Below, in pieces: positions 17,050 to 25,039 of a DNA stretch of 64,000 bases. Both the position numbers and the translations under genes were made by a program. This DNA is from Jatrophihabitans telluris (GTDB lineage Bacteria > Actinomycetota > Actinomycetes > Mycobacteriales > Jatrophihabitantaceae): positions 1,116,001 to 1,180,000 of the forward strand of contig NZ_CP097332.1 in the NCBI RefSeq assembly GCF_023516435.1, in the 5' to 3' direction. Every line of letters begins with the position of its first letter. Position 1 is the first letter of the stretch. Below the pieces are notes generated by a model that saw nothing but the letters and a program-made list of their open reading frames with translations, did not search any database and was not told where the DNA came from.

Positions 17050-17193
17050 CCTTGTGCAGAGAGTTCGTGCGGGTCGTCCACGCGCGTGCGGGTGACCACG
17101 AGGAGAACTCTCGTCCCCGACCCCGGGAGAATCCTTGGCTCGACATATGCGCCAGCACAGAGGATCGGCCCGCTGCGCAGTAACGTGCAGGTC

Positions 17194-18351
17194 ATGAGCA
17201 ACGACGCTTTCGCCGGTGCCGGCTTCAACACCCGCGCGATTCACGCCGGCCAGGAACCGGACTCCCTGACCGGGGCGGTCGCCGTTCCGATCTACCAGAC
17301 CTCGACGTACAAGCAGGACGGCGTCGGCGGTCTGCGTTCGGGCTATGAGTACTCGCGCAGCGCGAACCCCACTCGCACCGCGCTGGAGGAGTGCCTGGCC
17401 GCGCTGGAAGGTGGGGCGCGGGGCCTGGCCTTCGCCTCCGGGCTGGCCGCCGAGGACACCGTGCTGCGGACCCTGTGCAAACCGGGGGATCACATCCTGC
17501 TCCCCGATGATGCCTACGGGGGTACGTATCGCCTTATCGCTCGGGTGCTGGCGCCGTGGGGGGTGGACTTCACCCCGGTGGCCATGCACGATGTGGACGC
17601 TGTCGCGGCGGCCGTGCGTGCCAACACCAGTGTGATCTGGGTGGAGACGCCGACGAATCCGTTGCTCAACGTGGCCGACATCGCCGCGCTCGCCGAGGTG
17701 GCCGACGGCATCAATGCGACGCTGGTCGTCGACAACACCTTCGCCTCGCCCTATCTTCAGCAGCCCTTGGCCCTTGGTGCCGCGGTCGTCCTGCATTCGA
17801 CCACCAAGTACCTCGGCGGCCACAGCGACGTGGTCGGCGGAGCCGTGGTCGCCCGGGAGGACGAACTCGGCGAGCGGCTGGCCTTTCACCAGAACGCGAT
17901 GGGCGCGGTGAGCGGGCCCTTCGACGCCTGGCTGGTGCTGCGCGGGATCAAGACGCTCGGGGTCCGGATGGACCGCCACTGCGACAACGCCGAACGGGTG
18001 GTCGAGTTTCTGACCGGTCATCCCGGGGTGAGCAGGGTGCTCTACCCCGGTCTGCCAGAACATCCCAACCATGCGGTTGCCGCGCGGCAGATGAGCCGGT
18101 TCGGAGGCATGGTGTCCTTCCGGGTCGCCGGTGGCGAGGACGCTGCCCTCAAGGTGTGCGAGCTGGCCGAGGTCTTCACGCTCGGGGAGTCCCTCGGCGG
18201 CGTCGAATCACTGATCGAGCATCCGGGCCGGATGACGCACGCCAGCGTGGCGGGTTCGGCGTTGGAGGTGCCCCCCGACCTCGTTCGGCTGTCCGTGGGA
18301 ATCGAGAACATCGAGGATCTGCTCGCCGACCTCACCGCGGCGCTGGCCTGA
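17194..18351 (+). CDS. metB: cystathionine gamma-synthase
   Basis: A 385-residue PLP enzyme of the Cys/Met metabolism family. The PLP lysine is Lys205 in 'HSTTKYLGGHSD', and 'SGYEYSRSANPTR' and 'SLGGVESLIEHP' are family signatures. It makes cystathionine from an O-acylated homoserine and cysteine; some relatives act as gamma-lyases, which sequence alone does not exclude. The ATG at 17194 matches homologue N-termini. acuC begins 3 bases after its stop, and a third gene follows, so transcription is probably shared. Confidence 0.92.
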   Translation: MSNDAFAGAGFNTRAIHAGQEPDSLTGAVAVPIYQTSTYKQDGVGGLRSGYEYSRSANPTRTALEECLAALEGGARGLAFASGLAAEDTVLRTLCKPGDHILLPDDAYGGTYRLIARVLAPWGVDFTPVAMHDVDAVAAAVRANTSVIWVETPTNPLLNVADIAALAEVADGINATLVVDNTFASPYLQQPLALGAAVVLHSTTKYLGGHSDVVGGAVVAREDELGERLAFHQNAMGAVSGPFDAWLVLRGIKTLGVRMDRHCDNAERVVEFLTGHPGVSRVLYPGLPEHPNHAVAARQMSRFGGMVSFRVAGGEDAALKVCELAEVFTLGESLGGVESLIEHPGRMTHASVAGSALEVPPDLVRLSVGIENIEDLLADLTAALA

Positions 18352-18354
18352 GCG

Positions 18355-19560
18355 ATGGACACGGACCCGCTGAAGGAGACCTTTCCCGACGGCTGTGACG
18401 CCACGCTGGTGTGGGGACCGGACTATCTGCACTACGACTTCGGCGAGCATCCGATGACCCCGGTCCGGCTGGACCTCACCGTGGGTTTGGCCCGCCGGCT
18501 AGGGGTGCTCGACCAACTCACCATGGCCACACCGCATCCGGCGTCGGAGGCGCAACTGCTGGAGGTCCATTCGGCGCAGTACCTGGCGGCGGTGCGGGCG
18601 GCGAGCAAGGATCCCGGCTACCTCGGCCACGGACTGGGCAGCGACGACAACCCCGTGTTCGACGGCATGTTCGATGCCGCCGCGCTGATCTCCGGTGGGT
18701 CACGTCAGGCCGCCCTCGAGGTGTGGGAAGGCCGGCGCGCGCACGCGGTGAACATCGCCGGTGGCCTGCATCATGCGATGCGCGATTCGGCCGCAGGATT
18801 TTGCGTGCTGAACGACGTGGTCGTCGCGATTCGCGCCCTGCTGGACGCCGGTGCGCAGCGGGTGGCCTACGTCGACGTCGACGTGCACCACGGGGACGGG
18901 GTGCAGGCCGCCTTCTACAACGACCCTCGGGTGCTGACGATTTCGCTGCATCAGGATCCGCGGACGCTCTATCCCGGTACCGGCCAGCCGACCGAGACCG
19001 GCACCGGGGCCGGAGAGGGCAGCTCGATCAACCTGGCGCTGCCGCCGGCCACCTCCGACGACGGCTGGCTACGGGCCTTCAACGCCGTTGTGCCCGGGGC
19101 GTTGACCGCCTTCAAACCCGAGATCCTGGTCAGCCAGTGCGGGTGCGACACCCATCACGAGGATCCGTTGGCCGACCTCGCGCTGACCGTCGACGGCCAG
19201 CGCAGCGCCTACGCCGCGATGCACGTGCTGGCCCACCAGTTCTGCGAGGGCCGCTGGGTCGCTCTCGGGGGCGGGGGGTACGGCGTGCTGCGCTGCGTCC
19301 CGCGCACCTGGACCCATCTGCTGGCCGAGGTCTCCGGTCGCCGGGTCGATCCGTCGACCGAGATTCCCCAGGAATGGACGGATGATCTGCGCCGGCGCGG
19401 CGTGACGGCGCGACTGCCCCAGCTCATGGGCGAGGGCCGGCTGCCCACGCCGGCACGGTGGATCCCCGGTGGGGACAGCTGGCTCGACCGTGCGATCGGT
19501 GCTACCCGTCACGCCAGTTTCCCCCTGCTGGGCTTGGATCCCGACGACCCGAGAGACTGA
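18355..19560 (+). CDS. acuC: AcuC-type protein deacetylase (histone deacetylase family)
   Basis: A 401-residue zinc deacetylase. Motifs are 'GGLHHAMRDSAAGFC' (tandem active-site His), 'YVDVDVHHGDGVQ' (zinc Asp/His) and 'ALGGGGYGV' (near-C-terminal Gly-rich loop). AcuC removes acetyl groups from lysines, classically reactivating acetyl-CoA synthetase. The next gene, 4 bases downstream, encodes the opposing acetyltransferase, so writer and eraser are made together. Linkage to metB is unusual as far as I know. Confidence 0.9.
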   Translation: MDTDPLKETFPDGCDATLVWGPDYLHYDFGEHPMTPVRLDLTVGLARRLGVLDQLTMATPHPASEAQLLEVHSAQYLAAVRAASKDPGYLGHGLGSDDNPVFDGMFDAAALISGGSRQAALEVWEGRRAHAVNIAGGLHHAMRDSAAGFCVLNDVVVAIRALLDAGAQRVAYVDVDVHHGDGVQAAFYNDPRVLTISLHQDPRTLYPGTGQPTETGTGAGEGSSINLALPPATSDDGWLRAFNAVVPGALTAFKPEILVSQCGCDTHHEDPLADLALTVDGQRSAYAAMHVLAHQFCEGRWVALGGGGYGVLRCVPRTWTHLLAEVSGRRVDPSTEIPQEWTDDLRRRGVTARLPQLMGEGRLPTPARWIPGGDSWLDRAIGATRHASFPLLGLDPDDPRD

Positions 19561-19564
19561 CCTG

Positions 19565-22252
19565 ATGGCCGAACAGACCGTCCAGAACGGCGCGACCGAC
19601 GAGGAACTCGCAGTCAGCTACAACTATCCGCCGCACTGGGAGGCCGACGTCGTCGCCGCCGACGGTGGCACCATGCACCTGCGACCGATCACCCCGGACG
19701 ACGCCGACAAGATCGTGCAGTTCCACGGCAAGTTGTCGATCCGCACCCGGTATCTGCGTTACTTCTCGGCCTATCCGACGATTCCTAGTCGGGATCTGCT
19801 GCGATTCAGCCGGGTCAACCACCGAGACCGGGTTGCGCTCGCCGCCTGGCTGGGCAGCGACATCATCGCGATCGGGCGCTTCGAATCACTGTCGCAGGAC
19901 GGCGTCCCGACCGGGACGGCTGAGGTGGCCTTCGTGGTGGCTGACGCGCACCAGGGCCGCGGCATCGGATCGGTGCTGCTGGAACACCTGGCCGAGGCCG
20001 GACGCGAGGTCGGGATCGCCCGGTTCGAAGCACTGGTGCTGGCCGAGAACTCCGCCATGATCAGGGTGTTCCTGGACGCCGGCTACCAACCGAGCCGCCA
20101 GTTCGACGGCAGTGAGGTGACTTTGGAGTTCGACATCGCCTCGACCCCGCAGACGGAGAAGGTGATGGCCGAGCGCGAGCAGCGGGCCGAGTCCCGCTCC
20201 ATCCGCAGGCTGCTCTTTCCCGCGTCGGTCGCCGTCATCGGGGCCAGCGCGGACGAGAGCAAGATCGGCAATCTGGTGTTCGAGAACCTGCAGAAGTCCT
20301 CGTTCACGGGGCCGATCTATCCGGTGAACACGCACGCCCGCTCGATCAACGGGGTGCTGGCCTACCCCTCGGTGGCCGACGTCCCGGGAACCGTCGACCT
20401 GGCCGTCCTGACGATTCCGGCCGAGACGGTCGGCCAGGTCGTCGAGGACTGCAGCGACCGTCAGGTGCGGGGGCTGGTGGTCATCTCGTCGGGCTTCGGC
20501 GAGTCCGGTGATGCTCAGGCGCGGCGCGATGGCCTGGTTTCCCAACGGAATCTGGTCAACAACGCCCGCGCGCACGGCATGCGAGTCGTGGGGCCGAACT
20601 GCCTCGGGGTGATCAACACCGACCCGGCGATCTCCCTCAACGCCTCGTTGGCGACCGTAGCCCCGCTACGCGGCCGGGCCGGTTTCTTCTGCCAGTCCGG
20701 GGCTCTCGGGGTTGCGGTGCTGGGCGAGGCCGCCCGCCGCGGGCTCGGAGTGTCCACCTTCGTCTCGGCGGGCAACCGGGCCGACGTCTCGGGCAACGAC
20801 CTGTTGCAGTTCTGGGAAGGTGACCCTGACACCGAGATCGCCCTGCTGTATCTGGAGAGTTTCGGCAATCCGCGCAAGTTCGCCCGCCTGGCCCGTCGCT
20901 TCGCCCGGCGCAAGCCCATCGTGGCGGTCAAGAGTGGCCGGGGCTCGGTCGTGGCCGGGTTGCAACACACGTCCGTGGAGATTCCCGAATCCAGCGTCCA
21001 GGCCCTGTTCGAAGCGTCCGGCGTCATTCGTACCGAGACGTTGGCCCAGTTGTTCGACGTCGCGATTCTCCTGACGACGCAGCCGTTGCCGGCCGGGGAT
21101 CGGGTGGCGGTGGTGGGTCACTCCACGGCTCTCGGGGTCCTGGTCGCCGACGCCTTGGCCGTGGCGGGGCTCAAGCTGGCGCGCTTGGTCGACGTCGGCG
21201 TGGACGCCAGCACGGAGGCGTTTACCTCGGCCGTATCGGAGGCTTTGGACGCGGACGATGTCGACGCCGTGGTCAGCATCTTCGTCCCGCCGATGCACCG
21301 CGGTCAGGAAAAGCCAGTAGCCGAAGGGCTGCGCCGGATCGTGGCGGGAGCGAGCAAGCCGGTGCTGTCGACCTTTCTCGGCTTCGACGGCGTCCCCGCC
21401 GAACTGGCCGTCGCCGGTGACTTCGCGCCGATGCGGGGATCGATCCCGTCGTACTCCTCGCCCGAGCGGGCGGTCGCTGCCCTGGCCCACGTCGTCCGCT
21501 ACGCCGCCTGGCGCCAGCGTGAACCGGGACTGGTGCCCGAGCTGGCCGGCATCGACACCGAAGCTGCCCGGCGACTCGTCACCGAGGTGATGATGTCCGC
21601 GCCGAGCGGTCGGCGGCTGACACCGGCCGAAACCCAGCAGCTACTGGGGTATTACGGCATCGAGCTGGTCCCGGGTCGTACCGTTTTCGGTCCGGACGAG
21701 GCGTTGGCGGCGGCCGAGGAGCTGGGCTGGCCAGTGGCGTTGAAGGCACCGGGCGCCGTGCGGCTGCACCTGGGCGGTGCGGAGGATCTGCACGAGGCGT
21801 GGCGGTCGCTGGCTACGCCAACAGGCACGGAACTGACCGTTCAGCGGATGGCGCCCCGAGGGGTGGACACCGTTCTGGAGGTTCACGACGACCGTTCGTT
21901 CGGGTCGCTGGTTTCCTTCGGGGTCGGGGGAGTGGCAACGGAACTTCTGGACGACCGGGCCTACGCCGTCGTGCCGTTGACCTCGTTGGACGCGGCCGAG
22001 TTGATCAGCGCGCCGAAGGCATTTCCGTTGCTGACCGGCTACGGCGGAGCTGAGCCGGCCGACATCCCGAGCCTGGCCGAGATGGCTCTGAGGCTGTCGC
22101 AGCTGGCCGACGACTTGCCCGAAGTGGTCGAGTGCGTGCTGGCGCCGATGGTCGCCGAGCCGGCCGGCGCCCACGTGTTGTCGGCCGGAATCCGGATCGC
22201 CCGGCCCGCCGCCCGCGCTGATCTTGGCGCCCGGCGGCTGCGTGGACTGTGA
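19565..22252 (+). CDS. GNAT acetyltransferase fused to acyl-CoA synthetase (NDP-forming)-like domains
   Basis: An 895-residue PatZ/Pka-like fusion with GNAT first. Residues about 20-190 form the acetyltransferase ('VADAHQGRGIGSVLLEHL'). From about 215 come the CoA-binding domain ('VAVIGASADESKIGNLVF'), the ligase domains ('CQSGALGVAVLGEAA', 'GLQHTSVEIPE' at the catalytic-His region) and an ATP-grasp domain ('TPAETQQLLGYYGIE'). The ATP-grasp lacks the usual HKxDxGGV segment, reading 'LKAPGAVRLHLGG', so synthetase activity may be lost and the region kept for sensing. It likely acetylates lysines of central metabolic enzymes, opposed by acuC. The ATG at 19565 is 4 bases after acuC. Confidence 0.88.
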   Translation: MAEQTVQNGATDEELAVSYNYPPHWEADVVAADGGTMHLRPITPDDADKIVQFHGKLSIRTRYLRYFSAYPTIPSRDLLRFSRVNHRDRVALAAWLGSDIIAIGRFESLSQDGVPTGTAEVAFVVADAHQGRGIGSVLLEHLAEAGREVGIARFEALVLAENSAMIRVFLDAGYQPSRQFDGSEVTLEFDIASTPQTEKVMAEREQRAESRSIRRLLFPASVAVIGASADESKIGNLVFENLQKSSFTGPIYPVNTHARSINGVLAYPSVADVPGTVDLAVLTIPAETVGQVVEDCSDRQVRGLVVISSGFGESGDAQARRDGLVSQRNLVNNARAHGMRVVGPNCLGVINTDPAISLNASLATVAPLRGRAGFFCQSGALGVAVLGEAARRGLGVSTFVSAGNRADVSGNDLLQFWEGDPDTEIALLYLESFGNPRKFARLARRFARRKPIVAVKSGRGSVVAGLQHTSVEIPESSVQALFEASGVIRTETLAQLFDVAILLTTQPLPAGDRVAVVGHSTALGVLVADALAVAGLKLARLVDVGVDASTEAFTSAVSEALDADDVDAVVSIFVPPMHRGQEKPVAEGLRRIVAGASKPVLSTFLGFDGVPAELAVAGDFAPMRGSIPSYSSPERAVAALAHVVRYAAWRQREPGLVPELAGIDTEAARRLVTEVMMSAPSGRRLTPAETQQLLGYYGIELVPGRTVFGPDEALAAAEELGWPVALKAPGAVRLHLGGAEDLHEAWRSLATPTGTELTVQRMAPRGVDTVLEVHDDRSFGSLVSFGVGGVATELLDDRAYAVVPLTSLDAAELISAPKAFPLLTGYGGAEPADIPSLAEMALRLSQLADDLPEVVECVLAPMVAEPAGAHVLSAGIRIARPAARADLGARRLRGL

Positions 22253-22328
22253 TCGCCGCGGCGGTTGGGTTATCCACAGAAGCGTGATTCCTGAGACACG
22301 AGATTGTTGCGGCTGACATAGTCCGGGA

Positions 22329-23048
22329 ATGCTCAAGCGACTGTGGATCGTGGCCGCGTTGTCGGCGCTGCTGCTGACTGCCGGCTGTCAACGGTCCGCC
22401 CGGCCCGGCGGGCCCTCGACGACAGGATCGGTTGTGGGTACGGCACATTCCTCGAGTCCGGGGCTGCCGAGTCGCAGCCGTTCGGGTACGCCGGTGCCGT
22501 CGGGTTCAGCCGGTTCAGGCCCCGCACCGGTGGCGGTCGATCAGATTCCACCGGGACGGCCGGCGACCTGGTTGCCACCCGGCGTGCAGGTGGACGCTCC
22601 GTTCAAGGAGCCGGGGGACAAGGTGCCGATGTTCACCCTGGCCATGTTCACCCACGACGAAGCGGGTGCCCTCGCTACCGCCACCTACTACGTCGACGCG
22701 GTGAACTGGTCAGGCGCGATGCTCTCAACCCTTCCGATCGAAGCCATCTGTGACGACTCGTCATGTGTTCCGAATCGGGAGTTGCTCAGCTCACTTCGTC
22801 GGGCCCATCAACACTTCCGCGGTGGGCGAATTTCTGTTGTGGGGTTGCGAACCTTCAGGCCAGATCCGCCGGACCGAGCCGAACGAGTGATTCGTGTCCG
22901 TATCGCCTCTCAGAAGGCCGCGATCGTTACGGCTGGCGGACAGACGGTTCGTTCTGTATCCAGTGGGATCGTGTCGAACGATCTCTACCTCAAGTGGTCG
23001 GGAGCGATGTGGCGAATTATCGGCGTATACCTGACGGCACCGTCGTGA
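22329..23048 (+). CDS. secreted lipoprotein, DUF6318-like
   Basis: A 239-residue lipoprotein. The signal peptide ends in the lipobox 'LLTAGC' with Cys20 as the lipidated residue, followed by a Ser/Pro/Gly linker (to about 70). The folded domain, with 'ATATYYVDAVNWSGAMLSTL', resembles DUF6318, found in actinobacterial lipoproteins of unknown role. Its stop overlaps the next gene's GTG by 4 bases, so the two secreted proteins are co-translated. Confidence 0.8.
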   Translation: MLKRLWIVAALSALLLTAGCQRSARPGGPSTTGSVVGTAHSSSPGLPSRSRSGTPVPSGSAGSGPAPVAVDQIPPGRPATWLPPGVQVDAPFKEPGDKVPMFTLAMFTHDEAGALATATYYVDAVNWSGAMLSTLPIEAICDDSSCVPNRELLSSLRRAHQHFRGGRISVVGLRTFRPDPPDRAERVIRVRIASQKAAIVTAGGQTVRSVSSGIVSNDLYLKWSGAMWRIIGVYLTAPS

Positions 23049-23950
23049 CGGCACGTGCGATAGCGCTTGCCCTTGCTCTGGTGGTTACGATTCTGATCCT
23101 GCCTACGGTGCAATCTGACGCCGCTCAAGGGTGCGTCGGTCAGGGCCTCAATGGGTTGCACTGCATAGACGCGCCCCAGCCGGTGGGGCCGAGGTCATCA
23201 GACGATGTTGCTGGAACCTCCTACGTGCAGACGACCGAGTGCGGTCCGCGTCGGCAGAGATTCAGCGATACCGTGGCCAACGTATCGCTCGGGTGTGGAA
23301 TGTTCATCGCCTTCTGTGCGCTACCGGCCGGGCAGCAGGTCGACGCGAATCGGCAGATCGTGGCGTATACCGTTCGCGAGGTCGGGACGGGCCGCTTCCT
23401 CAGTCTGGATCTGAATTGCGAGGTGCCCGCGGGCGCGGGTTTGCCCCCGATCGCCGCGGTGAAGCGCGAAATCACCAAGCAGGTGACACCACCGGTCGTG
23501 ATGTCGGGCGGAACCCGGTATCTGTACCGCGCCGGTGTGGTCTTCTATCTGCGGGGGCCGACAGGCTCGTCCTCGGTCGTCGACCCGGCCATTGCCCCGT
23601 TCGAACTCGGCGGTCATCGGTTCGCGGTCTCGCTGCACCTCGTGCGGTCCACGTGGACGTGGGGCGACGGCCCGAGCGACACCTACGTCGCGTCGAGCCA
23701 TGACCCGGCCGGAATGCCTTATACCGAAACGCGGCCGTGCGAGTCGGTGTCGGTGTGTTCGGCCTATATCGCGCATGCGTGGACGACGACCGGCACCCAC
23801 ACCGTGGGCGTCGTGGCGTACTGGCAGGGCACCTACACGATCGACGGCGGCAGGACGCGAATTCCGATTCCGGGAGAGATCTCCCGTGCGGGCGTCAACC
23901 GTGTCGTCGAAATCAGGACGGCACACAGTATTCTCATCGCGCCATCCTGA
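23045..23950 (+). CDS. secreted protein with PKD-like domain
   Basis: A 301-residue protein starting at a GTG that overlaps the upstream stop. An N-terminal signal peptide ('ALALALVVTILILP', cleaved near 'SDAAQG') is followed by a Cys-containing domain. A PKD-like fold follows: 'STWTWGDG' and 'IAHAWTTTGTHTVGV' are its signatures. A Cys pair in 'CESVSVCSAY' may form a disulfide in the inserted loop. It probably works outside the cell together with the lipoprotein; ligand unknown. The larger open frame upstream of 23045 is out of context and not used. Confidence 0.8.
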   Translation: MTARAIALALALVVTILILPTVQSDAAQGCVGQGLNGLHCIDAPQPVGPRSSDDVAGTSYVQTTECGPRRQRFSDTVANVSLGCGMFIAFCALPAGQQVDANRQIVAYTVREVGTGRFLSLDLNCEVPAGAGLPPIAAVKREITKQVTPPVVMSGGTRYLYRAGVVFYLRGPTGSSSVVDPAIAPFELGGHRFAVSLHLVRSTWTWGDGPSDTYVASSHDPAGMPYTETRPCESVSVCSAYIAHAWTTTGTHTVGVVAYWQGTYTIDGGRTRIPIPGEISRAGVNRVVEIRTAHSILIAPS

Positions 23951-23961
23951 TCTGTGCCGCC

Positions 23962-24414
23962 CTACAGGTCCCGAAGCATCCGCACGTGCGGACGGTGCTG
24001 GTCCTCGTCGATGAATTCTGCGCTCATCACCACGAATCCCAGTCGCTCGTAGAATCCGGCGGCTGTGGTCCGCGCGTTGCACCAGAGCACATCACAGTCG
24101 CGTTCCCGCAACCACGACAAGGCGAAGTCGATCACGGCCCGGCCGGCGCCGCTGCCGCGTACCGCCGGATCGGTGGCCATCTGCCGAAGGTGCCACGGCT
24201 GGACGGCCAGCGGTCGATCCGGGCACGGGTCAGGGTTCAGGATGCAGGTACTGACCGGCAGCCCGTCGAGCAGAGCGGCCACGTGCACAACGTCCGGGCG
24301 CTCGTCGCCAGGCAACGGGCCCTCGATCGGCAGCTGAGGACGCAGCACATCCCGACGCAGTCTGCGGGTGACCGACTGGTCGACAATCCCTACGGACACC
24401 GGCGATTCGGGCAC
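23962..24414 (-). CDS. GNAT family N-acetyltransferase
   Basis: A protein of about 150 residues. The acetyl-CoA loop is 'VRGSGAGRAVIDFAL' and the C-terminal strand region is 'ARTTAAGFYERLGFVVMS'. The substrate is unknown. The start is uncertain: GTG 24414 lies 2 bases after the stop of the upstream membrane-protein gene, and GTG 24399 is possible. The open frame further upstream overlaps that gene and is rejected. Confidence 0.75.
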   Translation of the reverse strand: MPESPVSVGIVDQSVTRRLRRDVLRPQLPIEGPLPGDERPDVVHVAALLDGLPVSTCILNPDPCPDRPLAVQPWHLRQMATDPAVRGSGAGRAVIDFALSWLRERDCDVLWCNARTTAAGFYERLGFVVMSAEFIDEDQHRPHVRMLRDL

Positions 24415-24416
24415 CG

Positions 24417-24848
24417 TCAGGAGCCGGGTTTGTAGACCATCAAGACCACGATGGCCACGTACAGCAACGCGACGATGCCGCCACCGGCCGCCACCCGCCC
24501 GGCCAGGTTCGCGGCCGACGATCCGTTCCGCAAGGCCGTCGCGGCCCCCTGCAAGTTCGGCAGGATCAGGGAGAAGACCAAGCCCGACGCGACGAACCAC
24601 AACACCAGGGCCGTCCAGACCCAGGTGTCGCCGAAGCTGTGGTCGTACCTGGGTTGCACCAGGCCCACGCCCAGGATGGCGACGACCACCGACAGGTAGC
24701 CGTAGATCTTCACCGTCCGGGCCGATGACGCGACGGCGTTGGCGTCGGCCGCCTTGATTCCGCGGGCCGCCGTCGTCGCGGCGTGAACCAGCGGGCCGAT
24801 GGCGAAGATTGCGAAGACGATGTGCAGGGTCTCCAGAAGATGCCGCAT
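24417..24848 (-). CDS. four-helix membrane protein (DUF2269-like)
   Basis: A 143-residue protein with hydrophobic segments at about 4-25, 47-67, 78-98 and 119-138. The first helix 'LLETLHIVFAIFAIGPLVHA' and the overall four-helix layout resemble DUF2269 integral membrane proteins, whose function is unknown. It is followed within 2 bases by a GNAT gene. Its upstream region is occupied by the second 32-bp repeat array and a strong hairpin. Confidence 0.7.
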   Translation of the reverse strand: MRHLLETLHIVFAIFAIGPLVHAATTAARGIKAADANAVASSARTVKIYGYLSVVVAILGVGLVQPRYDHSFGDTWVWTALVLWFVASGLVFSLILPNLQGAATALRNGSSAANLAGRVAAGGGIVALLYVAIVVLMVYKPGS

Positions 24849-24869
24849 CCCGCCAGGCTAACCCGTCGG

Positions 24870-25037
24870 GGTTGCCCTCGTTGTGAGCAACGAGGGCAAC
24901 CTCAAGGGTGGTGGGTGAGCAACGAGGGCAACCTCAACGGTGGTGGGTGAGCAACGAGGGCAACCTCAACGGTGGTGGGTGAGCAACGAGGGCAACCTCA
25001 ACGGTGGTGGGTGAGCAACGAGGGCAACCTCAACGGT
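24870..25037. repeat. 32-bp tandem repeat array, five units, led by a perfect hairpin
   Basis: Units start at 24883, 24915, 24947, 24979 and 25011, exactly 32 bp apart. The core GAGCAACGAGGGCAACCTCA is the reverse complement of the 2046-2172 array core. The first unit is preceded by a mirror copy: GGTTGCCCTCGTTG (24870-24883) pairs perfectly with CAACGAGGGCAACC (24888-24901) across a 4-nt loop. The array ends 2 bases before the VWA stop codon and could act as its terminator. Confidence 0.93.
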
Positions 25038-25039
25038 TC

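Noticed and set aside
17000-17193. Possible SAM riboswitch before metB, because of paired GGTCATG/CATGACC arms
   Set aside because: Conserved core elements of known SAM riboswitches were not found; the stem is better read as a cbs terminator.
22763-23044. Longer N-terminus for the PKD-domain protein
   Set aside because: It would overlap the lipoprotein gene out of frame, whereas a proper signal peptide starts at GTG 23045.
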